From Gammaproteobacteria bacterium (GTDB lineage: Bacteria; Pseudomonadota; Gammaproteobacteria; UBA9214), in contig JAOUCV010000125.1 of assembly GCA_029859555.1 (NCBI GenBank), forward strand, positions 1 through 6,533: a DNA stretch of 6,533 nt. Direction: 5' to 3'. The position numbers were made by a program, and so were the translations under genes. Numbering within the stretch: the stretch's first letter is position 1; each line of letters begins with the position of its first letter. Shown here piece after piece: positions 1-6,533 of the stretch. Under the pieces are notes generated by a model. The model had not been told where the DNA came from, made no database searches, and saw only the letters and a program-made list of their open reading frames with translations.

Positions 1-387
1 ATCGCGCTGATCTGCTGCAGTAATCATTTTTTCTATATTGTCGCGGGTCATGGCAGCGCCGGTTTTACGTAACAGGTCATTGCCGCCATGACACAGAAGC
101 AACAACTGCGGTTTATAGCGGTCCAGCAAGGCGGGCAGTCGATGCACTCCCTGAGCCGTCACTTCACCGGGTATTCCTGCATTGATCACAGTAAGACCGG
201 TCAGCCGGGCCAGCTCGGCAGGATAGCTCTGCTCCCTGTGGGCACCGGTACCAAATGTCAGGCTGTCTCCGAATGCCAGTATGACGGCATCGGCTGACAA
301 CAGTGGCAGTTGTGGCCTGTTGTCGGAACAGGCGCCGAGCCATAGGGCAAGCAACAGCAGTCCGGTGAGGCCGGCGGGTCTTTTCAT
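1..387 (-). CDS. SGNH/GDSL-family arylesterase (TesA-like), lipoprotein, partial (C-terminus beyond window)
   Basis: Reading leftwards from ATG 387 the frame stays open to the window edge, giving 129 residues; the C-terminal part with the catalytic Asp/His block is outside. Block I is visible as A-F-G-D-S-L-T with nucleophile Ser42, the block II glycine lies in N-A-G-I-P-G-E (69-75), and block III is G-G-N-D (101-104). This matches SGNH hydrolases close to TesA, periplasmic esterases/thioesterases acting on acyl or aryl esters. The N-terminus is a lipoprotein signal: K2, R3, a Leu-rich core, then lipobox L17-G-A-C20, so the mature enzyme is probably lipid-anchored, whereas E. coli TesA is soluble periplasmic. 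The start is supported by the signal peptide beginning directly at M1 and a weak AGG about 7 nt upstream. The gene is divergent from the DUF302 gene. Family assignment is firm; substrate cannot be told. Confidence 0.88.
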   Translation of the reverse strand, partial: MKRPAGLTGLLLLALWLGACSDNRPQLPLLSADAVILAFGDSLTFGTGAHREQSYPAELARLTGLTVINAGIPGEVTAQGVHRLPALLDRYKPQLLLLCHGGNDLLRKTGAAMTRDNIEKMITAADQRD

Positions 388-450
388 TGCGGTACCTGAT
401 ATCGGTTTTGGGTATCATGACACAGCTATAACACGACGAGGATCGAAACC
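388..450. promoter_or_regulatory. Divergent intergenic region between the esterase and DUF302 genes
   Basis: These 63 bp separate two divergent start codons and would have to hold or overlap promoters for both genes unless they start inside the neighbouring coding sequence. On the plus strand, TATCAT (413-418) and TATAAC (427-432) resemble -10 hexamers, but neither has a convincing -35 at 16-18 bp. A plus-strand Shine-Dalgarno GAGGA is at 438-442, 8 nt before ATG 451. No clear operator palindrome was seen. The promoter calls are tentative. Confidence 0.35.
438..442 (+). promoter_or_regulatory. Shine-Dalgarno of the DUF302 gene
   Basis: GAGGA lies 8 nt before ATG 451, a normal distance, and supports that start codon together with the signal peptide that begins there. 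Confidence 0.6.
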
Positions 451-927
451 ATGAAGAAAGCAGCGCTACTGCTGGTGCTGGGCGTGTTTTTTAATGTTTG
501 CCAGGCCGAGTTGGCCGGTGTACGTCACTGGGTACTTCAGCAGGACCTGGAAACGGCCTACGAAGCTATCCACAAGTCACTGGAAGAAAATAAATTATTC
601 GTGGTATTCGAGCCGAATATCGGGAAAAACCTGGCCGCCTTTGCTGAGCGCTGGGGTGAGGATTACAACCGTAATAATCTGCAGGGGATTCGCTCCATGG
701 TGTTCTGCAGCGGCTGGTACGCAAACCAGGTCAGTAATGCTGACCCGCAATTACTGGCGCTTTGTCCGTTACATATTACGCTTTACCGGCACAACGACAT
801 GACACACGTTGTCTTTGTAAGCCCGACGCATGTTGGCAAGGGCAGTGATGCGACTGTGTTGCTGCAGCAACTTGAAGACCGGGTCAGTACGGCGGTTGAA
901 TCCGGGATAGCGGGCGCGCAGCAGTAA
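451..927 (+). CDS. Secreted DUF302-domain protein
   Basis: This 158-residue protein starts with a type I signal peptide: K2-K3, a hydrophobic core through about residue 15, and probable cleavage after C17-Q-A19. The mature part, about 139 residues, resembles the DUF302 (TT1751-like) family: an early helix (about 31-48) and strand, then a Cys segment V-F-C86-S-G-W, then A-D-P-Q-L-L-A-L-C105-P-L leading into a hydrophobic strand, and near the end S-P-T-H-V-G followed by a helix. DUF302 proteins are small alpha/beta folds without an agreed function. C86 and C105 lie in the positions where the family often has Cys, so they could form a disulfide or bind a ligand in the periplasm; that is inference. 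The start is supported by GAGGA 8 nt upstream and by the signal peptide. Its TAA touches the stop of the convergent dctM gene. Confidence 0.82.
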   Translation: MKKAALLLVLGVFFNVCQAELAGVRHWVLQQDLETAYEAIHKSLEENKLFVVFEPNIGKNLAAFAERWGEDYNRNNLQGIRSMVFCSGWYANQVSNADPQLLALCPLHITLYRHNDMTHVVFVSPTHVGKGSDATVLLQQLEDRVSTAVESGIAGAQQ

Positions 928-2190
928 CTACTGTTTCCACCATAGTGAGAAATACGGCACATAGGTGATCAGTGCAAGCCAGATAACCATCAGTACCAGG
1001 AACGGAATGGCGGCACGAAACAGTGATAAAACCGGGCGACCAAAACGCTGGCTGGCGATAAACAGATTGATGCCGACCGGTGGTGTGCTGTAACCAAGTT
1101 CCAGGTTGGCAAGAAAAATGATGCCGAGATGAATGGAGTTGACGCCATAACTTTCCGCGATCGGTAAAATAAGCGGTGCGACCACAACGATGGCGGAAAA
1201 AATGTCCATCATGCAGCCGACAATCAGCAAAAATGCATTCAGTAACAGCAGGAACTGCAGTTGGCTGTCGACATGAATACTCATCCATTCCAGTATTTTC
1301 ATCGGCACTTGTGCATCAATCAGCAGGTTGGTCAGACCCATGGCCACACTCAGGATGATAAGGATGCTGCCAACCAGCACCGCCGTGTCCCTGAGCAGTG
1401 ACGGCAGGTGTTTAACCAGGTGTATCTCCCTGTGGATGACGCCTTCCAGCAACAGCACATAGATGGCCGTGCAGGCCGAGGCCTCTGTGATGGTTACATA
1501 GCCGCCAAAGATGCCGGTGAGTATGCCGACTGGCAAAAATATGTCCCAGATACCTTCCCGGAGTGCATTGCCCAGTGCAGCAACAGAAAATTCGTGTCGC
1601 GGGATGTCTGCTTTTCTGCCGATGTAGAGGGCGTAGAGACCAAGCATCAGCATCAGAAGGAAACCCGGTACGATTCCCGCGAGGAAAAGCTGGTCGATAC
1701 TGACACCGGCAACGATGCCATACAGCAGGATTGCCAGGCTGGGCGCAAACAACAGACCCAGCGATCCGGATGTGGTCAGCAGACCCAGGGTAAAACGTTC
1801 CTTGTAGCCGGCGTGCAACAACATCGGAAACATCAGTCCGCCGAGTGCCAGAATGGTAACGCCGGAAGCGCCCGAGAAAGCAGTAAAGAAAGCGCAGGAA
1901 GCAATGGCCACACCGGCCATGCCGCCCGGCAGCCAGCCAACCGAAGCGTTGAACAGCTGGATCATGCGCTGCGGTGCGCCACCGGCCGCGAGGATTACGC
2001 CGGCAAAGGTGAACAGCGGAATGGCTGCAAGATGAGGGGATGATGCCAGCCGGTTAAGTTCGACGGCAAGCAGTGCCGGGTCGAGTCCGGCGTTATAGGT
2101 AGCAAGCAGACTGCCACCGGCAAGTGCAACAAATAACGGCAGGCCAAGCAGTGCCAGCAGGATCAGCAGGCCGACAATCAGCAGGGTCAT
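928..2190 (-). CDS. dctM: TRAP transporter large permease subunit DctM (TPAT type)
   Basis: This is a complete 420-residue inner-membrane protein, the usual DctM length, with many hydrophobic segments (about 11-12) spread over its whole length. DctM is the ion-coupled channel of TRAP systems and takes ligand from the periplasmic binding protein. Family signatures: F-S-G-A-S-G (105-110), the first re-entrant hairpin region G-S-L-G-L-L-F-A-P-S (142-151), I-Y-G-like L-L-Y-G-I-V-A-G-V-S-I (155-165), I-T-E-A-S-A (234-239), M-M-D (327-329) and the second hairpin T-P-P-V-G-I-N-L-F (369-377). It carries an acidic residue, E364, in A-N-L-E-L-G, where many DctM proteins are apolar; I associate this with TPAT permeases from memory. 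Its ATG overlaps the dctQ stop as ATGA (2187-2190), so translation is probably coupled; AAGGA lies too far upstream to be ideal. It is the last gene of the unit and its TAG abuts the convergent DUF302 gene, leaving no room for an intergenic terminator. Confidence 0.95.
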   Translation of the reverse strand: MTLLIVGLLILLALLGLPLFVALAGGSLLATYNAGLDPALLAVELNRLASSPHLAAIPLFTFAGVILAAGGAPQRMIQLFNASVGWLPGGMAGVAIASCAFFTAFSGASGVTILALGGLMFPMLLHAGYKERFTLGLLTTSGSLGLLFAPSLAILLYGIVAGVSIDQLFLAGIVPGFLLMLMLGLYALYIGRKADIPRHEFSVAALGNALREGIWDIFLPVGILTGIFGGYVTITEASACTAIYVLLLEGVIHREIHLVKHLPSLLRDTAVLVGSILIILSVAMGLTNLLIDAQVPMKILEWMSIHVDSQLQFLLLLNAFLLIVGCMMDIFSAIVVVAPLILPIAESYGVNSIHLGIIFLANLELGYSTPPVGINLFIASQRFGRPVLSLFRAAIPFLVLMVIWLALITYVPYFSLWWKQ

Positions 2191-2684
2191 GATGGTGGGT
2201 CGGTCCTTGCCGGCGAAAACAAGGCACCCAGCAGGAAATGCAACGACAGCAGGAAAAAACCGAAGGGGGTGATTAATGCAAGGATGGAACTCCAGCGTTC
2301 ATGTTCTGCTGCATATTGCCAGTCGTCATACCAGAAGCGGATCGCGGCCCAGGTCATGATGCCGCAAAGGATGGAGGAAATCAGGTACAGCGGTGGTTGC
2401 AGCCGCCTGATGTTTTCCGGCTTCATACAGGCAGCAACAACATCAATGCGGATATGCTTGCTGCCTTCTACCGCCAGCACGGCACCGAAGAAAGCCACAT
2501 ACAGCACCATGTAACGGGACAGCAGTTCGGCATTCGGAATGCCGCTATGGAAAAAGTTCCGAGCTACTACCTGTCCGAACACCAGGCCCAGCAACAGCAA
2601 CAGGGATGCGCCGGCCATGAAAGCTTCCATGCGTATCAGTGCATGGCGGAAATTGCTAACCAGTTGTGGCTCATTCAGCAGCAT
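2187..2684 (-). CDS. dctQ: TRAP transporter small permease subunit DctQ
   Basis: This 165-residue protein has four hydrophobic segments at about 21-41, 56-73, 97-116 and 132-153, the topology and size of DctQ, the small membrane subunit that partners DctM. The signature region is V-A-R-N-F-F (40-45), then A-E-L-L-S-R-Y (52-58) leading into the second segment, then G-S-K-H-I-R-I-D (74-81); the H-I-R-x-D motif after segment two is typical of DctQ. The start at ATG 2684 lies inside the dctP coding end (14-bp overlap) and has no purine-rich Shine-Dalgarno, so initiation probably depends on ribosomes finishing dctP. The next in-frame Met, M19, would leave only a short lead before the first membrane segment and is the main alternative. 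DctQ and DctM are separate genes here, sharing an ATGA overlap. Confidence 0.92.
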   Translation of the reverse strand: MLLNEPQLVSNFRHALIRMEAFMAGASLLLLLGLVFGQVVARNFFHSGIPNAELLSRYMVLYVAFFGAVLAVEGSKHIRIDVVAACMKPENIRRLQPPLYLISSILCGIMTWAAIRFWYDDWQYAAEHERWSSILALITPFGFFLLSLHFLLGALFSPARTDPPS

Positions 2685-3738
2685 TTGGGGCTTCTGCAGC
2701 CTTTTCGTTGCGGAAATCCTGCAACCATTGATTGACCCTGTTTATGGTTGTTTCCGGAATATAGCCATTTTCCATGAGGCTCTTACCTGCACGGATACGG
2801 ATATCCTGCAGGGCCTCGGTTTCAAGGCTATCAGTGGCCTCGACCATTATCATGCCCCTGTCCTGCAGGGTTTTCAGGCTGTCAATGTTGTCCTTGCGGG
2901 TGGCGGCCACCAGTATTTCACCGGTGGCAGCACCGCTGCGCTTGAGGATTTTCTGCAGATCCTGGGGCAGGTTCTGGAAGAAGCGGCGGGAGACAATAAG
3001 GGAGCCGATACCATTCGCCATAGGTATGTTGGTAATGTATTGCGTTTTGGTGAACCACTGCATGGCAATGGCTCCCAGTGGGGGTGCGTAGACGGTGTCG
3101 ATCAGTCCGGTCGACAGGCTGGTATAGACATCGATGATTGACAGGGGTACCGGAGACAGACCACTGGCCTCGAAGAAGGCCTGACCGAGGGGGTCGCCCT
3201 GCCAGTTCCAGATGCGGCGTTCCTTCAGGTCATCAAGCGAGTCAATGGGGGTCTTGGAGAAAAAGTAGATAAAGCCGACTTCCATCCAGCCGAGCAGTTC
3301 ATAGCCGTTGTCACGGTAACCCTGTTCGATTTCGGGCATAAAACGCTTGCGAACATGGTCGATTTCCTCAGTGTCGTTAAACAGAAAAGGCAGTTCCAGT
3401 ACCCGTACAGGCGAGTAGATCTGACCGATCCCATAGCCGGTGAAAGCGCCTCCTTGCAATTGTCCGAAGCGAATCTTTTTCAGGACCTCCGGCTCGTCAC
3501 CCTGTACGCCACCGGGGTAAATCTTGAAAATCAGGCGTCCGTTAGTTTCTTTTCTGACCTTGTCGGCCCAGTCGTGCAGCAGGCGTACCCAGGTGGTTCC
3601 GGCCGGGGCCAGCGTGGCAAATTTAAGGACGTGAATTTTTTCAGCCTGTGTTGCTGTGCCTGTCAATGCCACGCTGCCCAGCAGCAGCACCGGCAACAAC
3701 CGGCGTAACAGCCGCGGCAATCTGTTTTTCAAAACCAT
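2671..3738 (-). CDS. dctP: TRAP transporter solute-binding protein DctP (TatP type)
   Basis: This 355-residue periplasmic binding protein has a Sec signal peptide (K/R-rich start, Leu core, cleavage probably after T-Q-A32, no lipobox) and the DctP fold: first strand H-V-L-K-F-A (36-41), A-G-T-T-W (46-50), I-Y-P-G-G (73-77), E-L-P-F-L-F (115-120), D-L-K-E-R-R-I-W (170-177) and D-V-Y-T-S-L-S-T-G-L-I-D (203-214). Classical TRAP binding proteins have Arg followed by V-P in the 170-180 region, which clamps the ligand carboxylate; aligned by eye, that position is W177. The usual E-N-P segment after the I-D-G strand is here Y-A-P-P (217-220). This agrees with Treponema TatP, whose cleft is strikingly hydrophobic, and with the upstream tatT gene. 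The ligand is unknown but probably not a simple organic acid. The start is uncertain: ATG 3738 touches its Shine-Dalgarno, while TTG 3732 is spaced better and would give 353 residues. Confidence 0.94.
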   Translation of the reverse strand: MVLKNRLPRLLRRLLPVLLLGSVALTGTATQAEKIHVLKFATLAPAGTTWVRLLHDWADKVRKETNGRLIFKIYPGGVQGDEPEVLKKIRFGQLQGGAFTGYGIGQIYSPVRVLELPFLFNDTEEIDHVRKRFMPEIEQGYRDNGYELLGWMEVGFIYFFSKTPIDSLDDLKERRIWNWQGDPLGQAFFEASGLSPVPLSIIDVYTSLSTGLIDTVYAPPLGAIAMQWFTKTQYITNIPMANGIGSLIVSRRFFQNLPQDLQKILKRSGAATGEILVAATRKDNIDSLKTLQDRGMIMVEATDSLETEALQDIRIRAGKSLMENGYIPETTINRVNQWLQDFRNEKAAEAPNAAE

Positions 3739-4625
3739 TCCTCTTCAAGATCAAGCAGCAGCGCTGCTTTTTGCCTGGCAATCCCGTTTATCAGTGCCAT
3801 TTCAGGATACAGGTCATCCGGTGCAGCAAGGATGGCTGTCAGGCGCTGATGGAATGCCTGCTGGTCAAGTCGCTGACGGTCCAGGAATTCTGCCTGCAGT
3901 AGATTGACGATCAGCAGCTTGTTGTCATTGATTTCAGCCGCACGCCGGAATTCGGCTTCAGCGCGGGTGAAGTCGCCGCCGAGCATGGGGGAGCGTCCAC
4001 CGTAGTAAACACCGAAGAAAAGATGTGCGCCGCCAAAATAGAATTCATTATCCAGTTCCAGCACGCGTTCCATCAGGATGGCGACATTGGCGAGGCTGGC
4101 AACCAGCGCCAGGTCGTCCCGGCTCAGGTCTATCCATTTGCCGAGGCAGCTGGCCGTCCAGAACAGTGCCGGTACGGCTTTCTTGCCGGCCTTGCCGACT
4201 GCGGCTTCAACAGCTTCAGATGTTGCGACTTCGGGATCGATATCCACGCCCGCCTGTTGCAGTGCCCGTTGTGCATGTCCGTAACAACGGCGGTACAGCT
4301 GTTTGGCGCGTGGCGGATTTTCTGTTTCGATAAACCCGAAGCTGTAACCGTAAAAACCCTCGGCTGCAAAAAGACGCAGTTCAGTATTGCCTGGATCTTC
4401 GATCAGCATGCCTTCGATGAGTTTCAGGTTGGCCGGCATGGCATCCCTGGCAAGTTGCAGGTCTGTTTCGCGATTCATGGAGTCGACGCCGCTGTCCAGA
4501 ATCGTCTGTGAACCGCGTACCACCATTTGACCCATGGAGCAGGCCGTTACCAATGTAGCGAAGCCGCCAGCTACGGCAAGTCGCATCAGGATATGCAGAC
4601 TGCGTGACAAAAGACCATGATCCAT
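3729..4625 (-). CDS. tatT: TatT lipoprotein, TPR-type accessory protein of a TPAT TRAP transporter
   Basis: This 298-residue protein has a lipoprotein signal peptide (R8, R15, hydrophobic 16-26, lipobox V26-T-A-C29), so the mature protein should be acylated on C29. The rest is helical with TPR-like features: A-A-E-G-F-Y-G-Y-S (87-95), the hallmark G-G-A-H-L-F-F-G-V-Y-Y-G (198-209), then S-P-M-L-G-G-D-F (212-219) followed by A-E-A-E-F-R-R-A-A-E-I-N (222-233). These match the TatT family defined from Treponema pallidum Tp0956, a trimeric pore-perforated protein that binds its TRAP solute-binding protein. It is proposed to help move a possibly hydrophobic ligand across the periplasm. The gene directly precedes dctP and overlaps it by 2-10 bp depending on the dctP start. 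A GAGAG Shine-Dalgarno 7 nt upstream supports ATG 4625; M14 would leave an unusually short signal peptide. The membrane (inner or outer) that holds it is not determined. Confidence 0.9.
   Translation of the reverse strand: MDHGLLSRSLHILMRLAVAGGFATLVTACSMGQMVVRGSQTILDSGVDSMNRETDLQLARDAMPANLKLIEGMLIEDPGNTELRLFAAEGFYGYSFGFIETENPPRAKQLYRRCYGHAQRALQQAGVDIDPEVATSEAVEAAVGKAGKKAVPALFWTASCLGKWIDLSRDDLALVASLANVAILMERVLELDNEFYFGGAHLFFGVYYGGRSPMLGGDFTRAEAEFRRAAEINDNKLLIVNLLQAEFLDRQRLDQQAFHQRLTAILAAPDDLYPEMALINGIARQKAALLLDLEEEWF
3739..3746 (-). promoter_or_regulatory. Shine-Dalgarno of dctP, favouring a TTG start at 3732
   Basis: The minus strand reads GAAGAGGA immediately before ATG 3738, leaving no spacer. 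TTG, the third codon, starts at 3732 and sits 6 nt after the AGGA core, an optimal distance. The TTG overlaps the tatT stop in the four bases TTGA (3732-3729), a common layout for coupled genes. Both starts leave a workable signal peptide. Confidence 0.6.
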
Positions 4626-4632
4626 TGTTGTA

Positions 4633-4635
4633 CTC

Positions 4636-4637
<2 letters not shown>
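4633..4637 (-). promoter_or_regulatory. Shine-Dalgarno of tatT overlapping the dapE stop codon
   Basis: GAGAG on the minus strand lies 7 nt before ATG 4625 and shares its first two bases with the TGA that ends dapE (4638-4636). A ribosome terminating on dapE would cover this site, which favours translational coupling of the transporter genes to dapE. Confidence 0.5.
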
Positions 4638-6119
<1,482 letters not shown>

Positions 6120-6133
6120 GGAAAGGGTGCTGC

Positions 6134-6533
6134 CTATATATCACGCAGCAGTTCATTAATGCCGACCTTTGAACGGGTCTTCTCATCAACACGTTTGACG
6201 ATCACGGCACAATAGAGGCTGTAGCTGCCGTCCTTGGATGGCAGGTTGCCGGAGACCACGACAGAGCCGGCGGGGATTCGGCCATAACTGATTTCACCGG
6301 TTGAGCGGTCAAAGATGCGGGTACTCTGGCCAATGTAGACGCCCATGGAAATCACCGAACCTTCCTCAACAATGACGCCCTCGACAACTTCAGAGCGGGC
6401 GCCGATGAAGCAGTTGTCTTCAATAATGGTCGGACTGGCCTGTACCGGTTCAAGTACGCCACCGATGCCAACTCCACCGGAGAGGTGCACGTTCTTGCCA
6501 ATCTGTGCGCACGAACCGACGGTGGCCCAGGTG
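6134..6533 (-). CDS. dapD: Tetrahydrodipicolinate N-succinyltransferase DapD, partial (N-terminal half beyond window)
   Basis: DapD transfers succinyl from succinyl-CoA to tetrahydrodipicolinate, committing the pathway to the succinylase branch of DAP/lysine synthesis. The frame is open at the right edge; 133 codons including the stop are visible (132 residues), roughly the second half of the usual 270-275-residue enzyme. The visible N-terminal edge reads [14 protein letters not shown], continuing through [11 protein letters not shown]. This is the left-handed beta-helix built of hexapeptide repeats (for example F-I-G-A-R-S, V-I-V-E-E-G, V-Y-I-G-Q-S), and the C-terminal domain follows with G-N-L-P-S-K-D-G and the end K-V-G-I-N-E-L-L. 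The match to E. coli DapD, recalled from memory, is very close. A GTG at 6490 could look like a start but lies inside the conserved helix (K-N-V-H-L-S-G-G), so it is an internal Val. It is the first visible gene of the minus-strand unit. Confidence 0.97.
   Translation of the reverse strand, partial: TWATVGSCAQIGKNVHLSGGVGIGGVLEPVQASPTIIEDNCFIGARSEVVEGVIVEEGSVISMGVYIGQSTRIFDRSTGEISYGRIPAGSVVVSGNLPSKDGSYSLYCAVIVKRVDEKTRSKVGINELLRDI

Noticed and set aside
164..418. Minus-strand open frame of 84 codons overlapping the esterase start.
   Set aside because: It is Arg/Cys-rich with no fold signature, while the alternative frame from ATG 387 has a lipoprotein signal plus GDSL and GGND motifs.
922..933. 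Palindrome CAGTA-AC-TACTG as a bidirectional terminator.
   Set aside because: The stem is 5 bp with a 2-nt loop and no T-tract of useful length on either side; it mostly reflects two facing stop codons.
1408..2043. Long plus-strand open frame opposite dctM (211 codons).
   Set aside because: It is hydrophilic, Gln/Arg-rich and low in hydrophobic core pattern, lies fully antisense to a well-conserved DctM, and shows no recognisable domain or good ribosome binding site; it is a shadow of the real frame.
2187..2190. Frameshift splitting a fused DctQM gene.
   Set aside because: Both subunits have normal lengths and natural ends and join by an ordinary ATGA overlap, so they are two separate genes.

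Overview
The window looks like a compact stretch of a gammaproteobacterial chromosome, moderately GC-rich and almost entirely coding. The affiliation is inferred from the partial DapD, which closely resembles the E. coli protein, from the YffB/DapE pairing also found in E. coli, and from Gram-negative signal peptides and lipoboxes. I cannot name the genus. I see no RNA gene, insertion sequence, CRISPR array or long repeat, and no base-composition break that would suggest recent transfer.

Left part (1-927): two divergent genes for exported proteins share a 63-bp intergenic region (388-450). On the minus strand is the N-terminal part of a TesA-like SGNH/GDSL esterase with a lipoprotein signal, cut by the window edge. 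On the plus strand is a small secreted DUF302 protein. Its stop codon directly abuts the stop codon of the next, convergent gene (927/928).

Rest (928-6533): seven minus-strand genes are packed head to tail, in transcription order dapD (5' part outside the window), a yffB-like Spx/ArsC-family gene, dapE, tatT, dctP (tatP), dctQ, dctM. Every junction is an overlap of at most 14 bp or a gap of at most 14 bp, so a single polycistronic unit is likely. dapD and dapE encode the N-succinyltransferase and desuccinylase steps of the succinylase route to meso-diaminopimelate and lysine. The last four genes make a complete TRAP transporter of the TPAT type (tetratricopeptide repeat-protein associated TRAP), known from Treponema pallidum Tp0956-Tp0957-Tp0958: TatT lipoprotein, solute-binding protein, small and large membrane subunits.

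The main point of interest is this TPAT transporter welded to the DAP operon. Its binding protein has Trp where classical TRAP binding proteins carry the carboxylate-binding Arg, so the ligand is probably not an ordinary organic acid. TPATs are a described subfamily, but their ligands and a link to the DAP pathway are, as far as I know, unresolved. A further detail is that the Shine-Dalgarno sequence of dctP fits a TTG start overlapping the tatT stop better than the upstream ATG.
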